From: CAYGHG01 sp964349515
GTDB lineage: Bacteria > Oederibacteriota > PGYV01 > CAYGHG01
Length of the DNA: 29,159 nt
NCBI GenBank assembly: GCA_964349515.1
Contig: CAYGHG010000023.1
Coordinates: 1-29,159, forward strand
Reading direction: 5' to 3'
Below the pieces are notes generated by a model. It saw only the letters and a program-made list of their open reading frames with translations. It did not search any database and was not told the origin of the DNA. Shown here one piece after another: positions 1-6,133 of the stretch. The translations under genes were made by a program, and so were the position numbers. Position 1 is the stretch's first letter. Each line of letters opens with the position of its first letter.

Positions 1-100
1 GTCCGACGCTGACCGACACTGGAAATGACTCCTTGAGTAAATTCGCCAAGGGTTCCTTCGCGCTAAAAATCGTACCATTCTGAATCTTAACCTTTGCCAT
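1..100 (-). CDS. N-terminal fragment of an unidentified protein (cut by window edge)
   Basis: The first 33 residues of a reading frame are visible; the rest lies outside the window. It starts MAKVKIQNGTIFSAKEP and continues with a Leu-rich stretch and 'FPVSVSVG'. Its ATG overlaps the stop of the upstream DUF559 gene by one base (TAATG), which suggests translational coupling and a shared transcript. I do not recognise the family with confidence. The short beta-rich start loosely recalls small phage-associated proteins with a 'NGxIFxAxxPLxxLxxxxxPV' beginning, but this is only an impression. No function is assigned. Confidence 0.5.
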   Translation of the reverse strand, partial: MAKVKIQNGTIFSAKEPLANLLKESFPVSVSVG

Positions 101-501
101 TACTCCCCTTCCCCTTTCTGTTTTTTCATCCTCATATCACATCTTACAACCAAATCTTCACAAACAGCTGCAAATTGTTTATAAACATCATTATTTGTAT
201 ATCTTATCACCTTTATGCCGAGTTTCTCAATATCTGCTGTTCTTATTGCGTCATTTTCCTTTGCTTCCTGAGTGTAATGTGTGTCTCCGTCGAGTTCTAC
301 AATTAGTTTTGCGGCAGGACAATAAAAATCGGCAATATAATCAAGAATTGGTTTTTGCCTCAAAAACCTGTATTTGCACCTTCGCAAAAAACCAAACCAG
401 AGTTTTTTCTCCGCGGAAGTAAGATTATTTCTCAGTAGCTTTGCTTTTTCCTGTAAGCCAATTCTTACAGGCAGTTTTTTGCCTCTGTAAAAACCCTCCA
501 C
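100..501 (-). CDS. DUF559 / Vsr-like endonuclease-fold protein
   Basis: This 133-residue protein has the DUF559 layout of a PD-(D/E)xK nuclease fold. Glu31 lies in 'LTSAEKKLW', then come 'FLRQKPI', Asp58 in 'YIADFYCP', and Glu69-Leu-Asp71-Gly followed by His75, which together form the expected metal-binding set. The family is related to very-short-patch repair endonucleases, but the substrate and biological role of stand-alone DUF559 proteins are not established. The start is a GTG at 501 with a GGAGGG ribosome site eight bases upstream; a nearby upstream ATG is out of frame. The gene lies behind the yebC terminator, so it probably has its own promoter, and it is coupled to the next gene through TAATG. 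DUF559 genes are often scattered accessory genes, which suits its place beside a repeat. All putative active-site residues are present. Confidence 0.85.
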   Translation of the reverse strand: MEGFYRGKKLPVRIGLQEKAKLLRNNLTSAEKKLWFGFLRRCKYRFLRQKPILDYIADFYCPAAKLIVELDGDTHYTQEAKENDAIRTADIEKLGIKVIRYTNNDVYKQFAAVCEDLVVRCDMRMKKQKGEGE

Positions 502-527
502 TATATTTACCCTCCATAAATACTAAA

Positions 528-553
528 GAAAAACCCCGCGAAGTCCGCGGGGT
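528..553 (-). terminator. Rho-independent terminator after yebC
   Basis: On the minus strand a perfect 8-bp GC-rich stem (ACCCCGCG / CGCGGGGT, loop of five bases, 533-553) is followed directly by TTTTTC. It lies downstream of the yebC stop and the tandem repeats and upstream of the DUF559 gene, so it probably ends the yggS-to-yebC transcript. Confidence 0.8.
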
Positions 554-581
554 GCTGTAGACAAAACCGGGGATAAAACTA

Positions 582-673
582 AACTGCGAATCCCCCCTAC
601 CCCCCTTTCCGGAGCAAAGGGGGTTAAAAACTGCGAATCCCCCCTACCCCCCTTTCCGGAGCAAAGGGGGTTA
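582..673. repeat. Two tandem copies of a palindromic REP/MITE-like element
   Basis: Two identical units of about 45 bp lie head to tail with a 47-base period (582-626 and 629-673). Each contains an 8-bp inverted repeat, CCCCCTTT / AAAGGGGG, around the seven-base loop CCGGAGC, preceded by a second C run. The second copy ends one base before the yebC stop codon. G/C-run palindromes of this type are dispersed in many bacterial genomes as REP or MITE-like elements. Whether this one is dispersed here cannot be seen from a single site. Confidence 0.8.
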
Positions 674-674
674 C

Positions 675-1427
675 TTACTCAATACTAATACTGTCCATTA
701 CATCCTGAGGAATATCAAAATTCGCGTATACGTTCTGGACGTCTTCGTCGTCTTCGAGGGCTGACATCAGTTTCAGCATTGATGCCGCCTGGTCGCCTTC
801 GAGTTTTACGTAGGTTTTCGGCACCATTGTGATTTCAGCTGTTGAATACTTTACCGATTTATCGTCAAAAGCCTTTTTAACAGTTTCAAAAGCAGGGACA
901 GACGTTGTAATATCAAAAGACCCTTCCTCTGTTTTGATGTCATCAGCCCCTGCGTCAAGCGCTATCTCCATCAGGGTGTCCTCTCCTATGACCTCTTTAG
1001 GAACAGAGAAAAAACCCTTCTGCTCAAACTGCCACGAAACAGCGCCCTGTGCCGCCATGGAGCAGTTCATTCTTGTATAAATAGCCCTTATGTTCGCGGC
1101 AGAGCGGTTCTTATTGTCCGTCATCACCATCATGAGCATGGCAACCCCGCCCGGGCCGTAGCCTTCATACATTATCTCCTCATACTGCACTCCGGGCAGT
1201 TCGCCGGTGCCTTTTTGTATGGCCTTCTTTATGTTATCCGCGGGCATATTGACTGCTTTAGCCTTGTCAACAACAGTACGCAGGCGGGCATTGCTGTTTA
1301 AATCCCCGCCTCCGTCCCTTGCTGCCACGGTTATTTCACGGATGATTTTTGTAAATGCGGCTCCTCTTTTGGAATCAGTAGCGGCCTTTTTTCTTTTTAT
1401 CGTGGCCCACTTTGAGTGTCCTGACAT
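675..1427 (-). CDS. yebC: YebC/PmpR family translation factor or regulator
   Basis: This 250-residue protein has the family hallmark N-terminus 'MSGHSKWATIKRKKAATDSKRG' in slightly varied form (first residues MSGHSKWATIKRKK), followed by 'FTKIIREI', 'NMPADNIKKAIQKGTGE' and 'YEGYGPGGVA'. Its length is normal for YebC (about 240-250). YebC proteins were long annotated as DNA-binding transcriptional regulators. More recent work on the family points to relief of ribosome stalling at proline-rich and similar sequences. The ATG at 1427 has a GGAGG site six bases upstream. It is the last gene of its operon, directly after the small basic ribosomal-protein-like gene, a neighbourhood consistent with a translation role. 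Nothing looks truncated. Confidence 0.96.
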   Translation of the reverse strand: MSGHSKWATIKRKKAATDSKRGAAFTKIIREITVAARDGGGDLNSNARLRTVVDKAKAVNMPADNIKKAIQKGTGELPGVQYEEIMYEGYGPGGVAMLMMVMTDNKNRSAANIRAIYTRMNCSMAAQGAVSWQFEQKGFFSVPKEVIGEDTLMEIALDAGADDIKTEEGSFDITTSVPAFETVKKAFDDKSVKYSTAEITMVPKTYVKLEGDQAASMLKLMSALEDDEDVQNVYANFDIPQDVMDSISIE

Positions 1428-1454
1428 TAGTTCCTCCTAAAAAGCGGTTATGCC

Positions 1455-1541
1455 TTAAGCTTTGAATTTATTTTTTCTTCTGTGTTTCTTTCTTTTGTGT
1501 GTCTTAATTTTCTGTGCGTGCCTTTTCTTTCCGCAGCCCAT
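1455..1541 (-). CDS. 28-residue basic protein, bS22/mS38 (AURKAIP1/COX24)-like
   Basis: A 28-codon frame starts at an ATG with an excellent ribosome site (AAAGGAGG, five bases upstream) and fills most of the gap between the thioesterase and yebC genes. The product begins MGCGKKRHAQKIKTHK and ends RKKHRRKNKFKA. Roughly half of its residues are Lys, Arg or His and it has no acidic residue. This composition and the 'K-x-x-x-HKRKKHRRK' core match the very short bacterial proteins annotated as AURKAIP1/COX24-domain, related to mitochondrial mS38 and bacterial bS22, which sit on the small ribosomal subunit. The family call is from pattern memory, not a search. The alternative is a non-specific basic peptide, but the strong ribosome site and the translation-related neighbour yebC favour a real gene. 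Confidence 0.72.
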   Translation of the reverse strand: MGCGKKRHAQKIKTHKRKKHRRKNKFKA

Positions 1542-1560
1542 TTAATCCTCCTTTAAAATT

Positions 1561-1974
1561 TTATTCTTCTAATTTAACCTTAACGCAGAGCACTTCCGCC
1601 TCCGCTATCAGTTCATTATCGCTGTCACGGACCACTTCACCGCGCACTTTAAAAGCCCTTGAGCGTTCTTCCATAATCACCGCCCTGGCAGTTACAGGCT
1701 CGCCGGTCATGAGCCTTTTTTTCAGCTTAACTCGCAGATCCGCGCTTACGACGGGTTTTTTGTATTTAAGCCACGGTAAATTTACCACAATTTCATCCAA
1801 AAGTAAAGTAATGAGCCCGCCGTGGGCGACTCCCCTGTAACCCTGAAATTCCTTCGGGAATACATATTTTGTTTCAAGCCCCTCTTCGGTCACCGTAAAT
1901 TTCAGTTTCATACCGATGGGGTTGTTTTCCCCGCAGGCAAAACAATATCTGTCGTCGTTTAAAAGCCCGCTCAT
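1561..1974 (-). CDS. PaaI-type hotdog-fold thioesterase
   Basis: This 137-residue single-domain hotdog protein starts with the 'CFACGENNPIGMKLKF' motif (Cys11, Cys14, Asn18) seen in the THEM4/PaaI branch. The core helix motif 'VAHGGLITLLLDE' (His51 to Glu61) supplies the usual substrate-binding Gly-Gly and the acidic residue. Such enzymes hydrolyse acyl-CoA thioesters in the cytoplasm; the acyl substrate cannot be told from sequence. Its ATG overlaps the mtnA stop by four bases (ATGA), so translation is probably coupled, and the ribosome site is weak. No metabolic link to its MTA-salvage neighbours is obvious. Confidence 0.85.
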   Translation of the reverse strand: MSGLLNDDRYCFACGENNPIGMKLKFTVTEEGLETKYVFPKEFQGYRGVAHGGLITLLLDEIVVNLPWLKYKKPVVSADLRVKLKKRLMTGEPVTARAVIMEERSRAFKVRGEVVRDSDNELIAEAEVLCVKVKLEE

Positions 1975-3035
1975 AGAGAAGCTACGATCTCCCTGCCTGA
2001 GAAAGTCCGCTCCAGATTTGTGTCAAAAGGCGGCCTGATAATGCCCTTTTCCGTGATTATCGCGGTAATATACTTTGCAGGCGTCACGTCAAACGCCGGA
2101 TGCATCGCTTTTGCCTTTTTCGGCGATATCTCTTTTCCCATGAAAAACCTGACCTCTTTTTCGTCGCGTTCCTCTATCGGTATCTGCTCACCGCTTTTCA
2201 AGCTCAAATCTATTGTTGACGCGGGTGCCGCCACATAAAACGGGATGTTGTTCGTGTAAGCCAGCACCGCAACGGAATATGTCCCTATTTTGTTTGCAAC
2301 GTCACCGTTCGCGGTAATTCTGTCCGCCCCCACTACAACAACATTTACTTTGCCGGTTTTCATGAAGTGACCGGCCATATTATCGGTAATCAGGTGATAT
2401 GGTATCCCGGCCTCCGAGAGTTCAAAAGCGGTCAGCCTTGCCCCCTGAAGATATGGCCTTGTCTCGTCAACCATCACGCTTACTTTTTTCTTCTGCATAA
2501 CCGCGCTCTTTATTACCCCTATTGCGGTTCCAAACCCTCCCGTCGCGAGCCCGCCTGCGTTGCAGTGCGTTAAAATCACGTCTTTATCCCTTATCAGCTC
2601 GGCGCCGTATCTTCCCATCGTTTTGTTGTTTTCCAGGTCTTCTTTATAAATTTTGTTTGCTTCGGCAATCAGTATCTCTTTCAGGCTGGGCATACGCCTG
2701 TCGCGGTTTATGTCCATGGCTTTAAGCATCCTGTCAATCGCCCATTTAAGATTAACCGCCGTGGGCCTCGTCTTTTCCAGGACATCAGCCATCTTCTTTA
2801 TTTCTTTGCTGAATTTTTCGTAAGTACCTGCCTTTAAATGTTTTATCTCCATGGCAAGGCCGAGCGCCGCGGCTATGCCGATAAGCGGCGCGCCACGCAG
2901 TTTCATATCTTTTATGGCGCCTGCCACATCTTTATAGTCTTTGCATATGATCCATTTTTTCTGATGCGGCAGGAGCGTCTGATCCAGTACTTTTAGCGCT
3001 CCTGCCTTCCACTCTATTGGGCTTAACTCTTTCAT
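1971..3035 (-). CDS. mtnA: S-methyl-5-thioribose-1-phosphate isomerase
   Basis: This 354-residue enzyme of the eIF2B/MtnA family converts 5-methylthioribose-1-phosphate to 5-methylthioribulose-1-phosphate in methionine salvage. Seen in sequence are 'RGAPLIGIAAALGL' (from Arg47), 'RPTAVN' (from Arg90), the catalytic Cys158 in 'THCNAGGLAT' and the catalytic Asp238 in 'VVGADRI', followed by 'NGDVANKIGTY'. The two catalytic residues fall within two positions of those of the Bacillus enzyme, and length is typical. The ATG has a GGAGG site. It follows the nucleoside phosphorylase gene by 33 bases; that enzyme could supply its substrate. The MtnA family also includes ribose-1,5-bisphosphate isomerases, but Cys/Asp context and neighbours favour MtnA. 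Confidence 0.95.
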   Translation of the reverse strand: MKELSPIEWKAGALKVLDQTLLPHQKKWIICKDYKDVAGAIKDMKLRGAPLIGIAAALGLAMEIKHLKAGTYEKFSKEIKKMADVLEKTRPTAVNLKWAIDRMLKAMDINRDRRMPSLKEILIAEANKIYKEDLENNKTMGRYGAELIRDKDVILTHCNAGGLATGGFGTAIGVIKSAVMQKKKVSVMVDETRPYLQGARLTAFELSEAGIPYHLITDNMAGHFMKTGKVNVVVVGADRITANGDVANKIGTYSVAVLAYTNNIPFYVAAPASTIDLSLKSGEQIPIEERDEKEVRFFMGKEISPKKAKAMHPAFDVTPAKYITAIITEKGIIRPPFDTNLERTFSGREIVASL

Positions 3036-3068
3036 GTTACCTCCCGTTTCACGCCGGTTAAGGCAGGC

Positions 3069-3890
3069 TCAAATTTTTTCTATTACCATCTTCATGATCG
3101 CGGTCATTTTCGGTTCTGCCGTTGCCGCGTTGTTTAGTATCTGTTTTATGTCGGTCGGCTCCAGGTGGTCGGGGTTGCACTCATCGGTTATAACCGAAAT
3201 CCCGAGCACTTTAATCCCGCAGTGCGCCGCAACTATAACCTCCGGCACTGTTGACATGCCCACAAGATCCGCCCACTTGTTCATCATCCTGTACTCAGCC
3301 CTCGTCTCAAAGCACGGGCCGGTCACCGCGAGATATACTCCCTTGTGCACTTTAATACCGAGGCTTGCAGCTGATTCTTCCGCAAGGGCGGTAAGTTTTC
3401 TCGAATATGGCTCAAGCATATCCGGCCAGCGCGGGCCGAGAGTTTCGTCATTAGGCCCTACCAGCGGGTTGTCCCCCATAAAATTTATGTGGTCCTCAAT
3501 AATAGCAATGTCCCCGCCTTTGTAACCGAGATTAAGCCCTCCGGCGGCATTTGAAATAAACAGGTACTTCACGCCCAGCGCCTTCATGACCCTTACCGGA
3601 AATGTAACCTGTTTCATGTTGTAGCCTTCATATACGTGGAATCTGCCTGACATCGCAACTACTTTCTTGCCGCCAAGCGTGCCTAGCACCAGTTTGCCCG
3701 AGTGGCTCTCAACTGTTGAAAGCGGAAAGTTTGGTATGTCCTTATACTCTATTTCCTTCTCTGTTTTTATCTCTTTCGCAAGCGCGCCGAGGCCCGTACC
3801 GAGTATGATTCCGATTTCCGGGGCAAAGCCCGGCAGTTCCTTTTCTATTTTCGCCTTTGACTCTTCAATCATTTTTTTCAGTTCTGACAT
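3069..3890 (-). CDS. punA: Trimeric purine nucleoside / methylthioadenosine phosphorylase
   Basis: The product (273 residues from the chosen start) is a class I purine nucleoside phosphorylase. It shows 'GIILGTGLG', the phosphate-binding 'ESHSG' (His63), 'SGRFHVYEGY', 'SNAAGGLN', 'GPCFETRAEYRM' with the purine-binding Glu199, and 'MSTVPEV'. It cleaves purine nucleosides with phosphate to free base and sugar-1-phosphate. The position equal to Asn243 of human PNP is Asp236 ('VITDECNP'), as in methylthioadenosine phosphorylases, so 6-aminopurine or MTA activity is possible. The start at 3890 is chosen because GGAGG lies seven bases upstream; the longer frame to 3914 lacks this. It overlaps the end of yggU by 26 bases and precedes mtnA. 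Confidence 0.9.
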   Translation of the reverse strand: MSELKKMIEESKAKIEKELPGFAPEIGIILGTGLGALAKEIKTEKEIEYKDIPNFPLSTVESHSGKLVLGTLGGKKVVAMSGRFHVYEGYNMKQVTFPVRVMKALGVKYLFISNAAGGLNLGYKGGDIAIIEDHINFMGDNPLVGPNDETLGPRWPDMLEPYSRKLTALAEESAASLGIKVHKGVYLAVTGPCFETRAEYRMMNKWADLVGMSTVPEVIVAAHCGIKVLGISVITDECNPDHLEPTDIKQILNNAATAEPKMTAIMKMVIEKI

Positions 3891-4182
3891 TTTTACCTCC
3901 GCAAATTTTATCAATTATCCCCGCGCTGCATCCTGCCAGCGCCACGGTCTTTTCCCTCGAATGCTCTCCCTTTACTATTTTTACTGCAGATTCCCTTATC
4001 CCCGCGAGAGATGCAATCAGTTCTGCAAGTTCTTCGTTTGCTCTTCCCTTGTCAGGAGGAGACTTAAGTTTTATTTTCAGCATTCCGTTGTGCTCGCCGC
4101 ATACCCCGGGTTTTTTCGCGCCCGGAATTGCCTTTACTCCGAATACCAGCGCACCTTTTTCACCTTTGCACAAAACAGCCAA
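3865..4182 (-). CDS. yggU: YggU/DUF167 family protein
   Basis: This protein of about 105 residues carries the DUF167 signature: 'IPGAKKPGVCGEH', then 'LKIKLKSPPDKGRANEEL', then 'VKIVKGEHSREKTVAL'. The family is small, widespread and structurally known but without an agreed function. It commonly sits after yggT, as here. The frame starts with TTG at 4182, one base after the yggT stop, and no good ribosome site is visible, so the start is uncertain and probably depends on coupling to yggT. The Cys-containing C-terminal tail beyond the domain overlaps the start of the phosphorylase gene. Confidence 0.85.
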   Translation of the reverse strand: MAVLCKGEKGALVFGVKAIPGAKKPGVCGEHNGMLKIKLKSPPDKGRANEELAELIASLAGIRESAVKIVKGEHSREKTVALAGCSAGIIDKICGGKNVRTEKND

Positions 4183-4183
4183 A

Positions 4184-4465
4184 TCAGGCGCCCGAAGCTT
4201 TTATGATTAAAAAAATGAGCCCTTTTCTGGCAACTTCCACAAGCAGTATGGCCACTACCGGTGCAAAATCAACCCTGCCGGCCGACACAGGCATTATCTT
4301 TCGTATAAAAAACAGAAACGGATCCACCACTCCTGTAATAATACCTGCAGCCATTCCCAGCTTTGCCGCAAACTGCGGAATCCAGGTAAAAGCCGTCCGC
4401 AGCAGTATCAGTATCATGTAACAGGTTGCTGCAGCCTTAACTGTCAATATCATTACATCTGTCAT
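4184..4465 (-). CDS. yggT: YggT family integral membrane protein
   Basis: This 93-residue inner-membrane protein has two hydrophobic segments and the family pattern 'ILLRTAFTWIPQ', 'VDPFLFFIRKIMP' and 'VDFAPVVAILLV'. YggT proteins are linked to osmotic tolerance or cell-division and photosystem assembly in different lineages, so the precise role here is unknown. Its ATG overlaps the proC stop by one base (TAATG) and has GGAGG eight bases upstream. The order yggS-proC-yggT-yggU is a conserved neighbourhood in many bacteria, which strengthens each call in the set. Confidence 0.92.
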   Translation of the reverse strand: MTDVMILTVKAAATCYMILILLRTAFTWIPQFAAKLGMAAGIITGVVDPFLFFIRKIMPVSAGRVDFAPVVAILLVEVARKGLIFLIIKASGA

Positions 4466-5277
4466 TATTTCCGCCTCCCCATCTCATCGGCCCTTTTTTT
4501 CGCGGCAATGACTACGTTTCTGAAAATTTCCTTTACACCGTGTTCTTCCATTGCAAGTATCCCTTTTTCCGTTGTCCCGCCTTTTGACGTAACCTTGCAC
4601 CGGAGCATTTCAGGGTCTTCGCCTGTTTCAATTATCATCCTGCCTGCGCCTATCATTGTCTGCGCCATCAGTATTTTAGCCTTATCGGGGTCAAATCCCA
4701 CGGCCTTTGCAGCATCCATAAATGCCTCTGCAAGATAAAAAAAATAGGCCGGCCCGCTTCCGGACAGGGCGGTGACTGCATTGATATCCTCCTCGTCAAC
4801 CCTGTATGAGACTTTACAAAAAGTATTCAGTATTTTTTCCGTATCCGCAGCGGTCTTTGGCGTGACTTTATCATTTGCACACCAGCCGCAGGCTCCCTCG
4901 CCTGCGAGAGCGGGCGTATTCGGCATGACGCGCACTATTGCGGCTCCCGGCCTCAGCAGTTTTTCAATCGTTTTGATTGTTATGCCCGCTGCCACGCTTA
5001 TGTAAGCCTTGTTCTTAACCGCAGCCGTCTTAAGCTGTTCAAGAGCCCGCCCTATCGATTGCGGCTTTACAGCCAGCACTATAAAATCAGATATCCCCGG
5101 TATTTCGGCATTTGAGGCAGCAGCCTCTGCGCCGTATTTTTTCACCGCTTCCATTAATTTTTCAGAATCTGTGTCATACGCGGCAAGCGAATACACACCT
5201 GCGCGCCTGATACCTTTCATCATAGCCTGCGCCATATTTCCCGCGCCTATGAAACCTATAACCTTTTTACCCGCCAT
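4465..5277 (-). CDS. proC: Pyrroline-5-carboxylate reductase
   Basis: This enzyme of about 270 residues reduces pyrroline-5-carboxylate to proline with NAD(P)H, the last step of proline synthesis. The Rossmann motif 'IGFIGAGNMAQAM' is near residue 7, followed by 'VMPNTPALAGEG', 'ALSGSGPAYFFYLAEAF' and the C-terminal 'SKGGTTEKGI' signature. The start at 5277 gives the normal N-terminus MAGKKVIGFIG and has GGAGG eight bases upstream. An upstream in-frame extension to 5352 runs into yggS and is not typical of the family. It overlaps the end of yggS by 11 bases and couples to yggT. Confidence 0.95.
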   Translation of the reverse strand: MAGKKVIGFIGAGNMAQAMMKGIRRAGVYSLAAYDTDSEKLMEAVKKYGAEAAASNAEIPGISDFIVLAVKPQSIGRALEQLKTAAVKNKAYISVAAGITIKTIEKLLRPGAAIVRVMPNTPALAGEGACGWCANDKVTPKTAADTEKILNTFCKVSYRVDEEDINAVTALSGSGPAYFFYLAEAFMDAAKAVGFDPDKAKILMAQTMIGAGRMIIETGEDPEMLRCKVTSKGGTTEKGILAMEEHGVKEIFRNVVIAAKKRADEMGRRK

Positions 5278-5947
5278 AATTCCTGCCTCCAAATATCGCA
5301 GTGCCCACACGCACCATTGTCGCGCCTTCCTGAAGCGCGACTTCAAAATCATTGCTCATCCCCATAGAGAGCGTTTTCATTGAGCAGCCGTTTTTCAGCT
5401 TCGCAAACAACGCCGCTGCTTTCCTGAAATAGGGCCTCGCATTCTCCGGGTCTTCCGAATAAGGCGCCATAGCCATCAGCCCGGCTATTTTTACGCCCTC
5501 AAGCCGTGCTATGCTTTCAATTATTCCTTCGGCCGCATCAAGCCTAATCCCGGTCTTGGCTTCTTCATCCGAAGGATTGAGTTCGACCAGTATTTCCTGC
5601 ACTATGTTTTTTTCAAGACTATAACCTGATATTTTTTCCGCTATTCTGAATGAGTCCGCAGACTGTATCAGCGAAAATTTTCCGGTTATCTTGGAGGATT
5701 TATTGGTCTGCAGGTGCCCTATGAAGTGCCACCTTATCCGTTCATCCCCCTCAAAGCAATCTATCTTGGGCAAAGCTTCCTGCACTTTGCTTTCTCCAAA
5801 TTCAAACTGCCCTGCATCAAGCGCGGCCCGAATCAGTTCAGTAGAAAACGTTTTAGAAACAGCAACAAGCCTTGCATCAGGGTTAATCGATGCAATTCTA
5901 TTCTTAATCTGTTCCAAATTTGCCTTAATATGTGTAGTTTCTATCAT
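5267..5947 (-). CDS. yggS: PLP homeostasis protein, YggS/PLPBP family
   Basis: This protein of 226 residues belongs to the alanine-racemase-like PLP-binding proteins that buffer vitamin B6 and affect amino-acid metabolism, with no confirmed enzymatic activity. Lys32 in 'LVAVSKTF' is the PLP-binding lysine. Also visible are 'FGESKVQEA', 'WHFIGHLQTNK', 'LSMGMSNDFEVAL' and 'VRVGTAIFG'. The start MIETTHIKANLEQIKNRI at 5947 is preferred. The longer frame to 5986 has no ribosome site, and its first codons coincide with a perfect TATAAT box. It is the first gene of the yggS-proC-yggT-yggU-punA-mtnA-yebC unit. Confidence 0.94.
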   Translation of the reverse strand: MIETTHIKANLEQIKNRIASINPDARLVAVSKTFSTELIRAALDAGQFEFGESKVQEALPKIDCFEGDERIRWHFIGHLQTNKSSKITGKFSLIQSADSFRIAEKISGYSLEKNIVQEILVELNPSDEEAKTGIRLDAAEGIIESIARLEGVKIAGLMAMAPYSEDPENARPYFRKAAALFAKLKNGCSMKTLSMGMSNDFEVALQEGATMVRVGTAIFGGRNYGG

Positions 5948-5974
5948 TTTCACCGCTTGTTTTAACGTTGTTTC

Positions 5975-6002
5975 ATTATAAGGCATAAAAAAAGAAATTC
6001 AA
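5975..6002 (-). promoter_or_regulatory. Likely sigma-70-type promoter for the yggS operon
   Basis: On the minus strand TTGAAT and a perfect TATAAT are separated by 16 bases. The box lies about 28 bases upstream of the preferred yggS start codon at 5947, leaving a short leader. The preceding 130 bases hold no gene, as expected for a promoter region. Confidence 0.6.
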
Positions 6003-6133
6003 CCATATAATTAAGGGGTTTTCACAATAGATTTCATAATGCGGGATTTTAAAAAAATACTAACATAAACCACCATAGTTTCTCATTTTGTTTCATAATA
6101 TGGCACTGCTTTGTTTTATTACGCGATTAACTC

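Noticed and set aside
2360..2410. CCGATAA-like sigma-28 -10 box on the minus strand inside mtnA
   Set aside because: No matching -35 element lies 15 bases upstream, and the site is inside a coding region with no gene start nearby.
5278..5352. N-terminal extension of proC into yggS
   Set aside because: The extension is unlike ProC N-termini and is explained by the yggS coding sequence; the ATG at 5277 has a good ribosome site.
6049..6096. A 15-codon minus-strand frame (starts MKQNEKLWWF) upstream of yggS
   Set aside because: There is no ribosome site and no supporting context; it is probably chance in AT-rich spacer.
6003..6133. Terminator after the propeller lipoprotein gene
   Set aside because: Only a 4-bp stem can be found near the T run, too weak to call.
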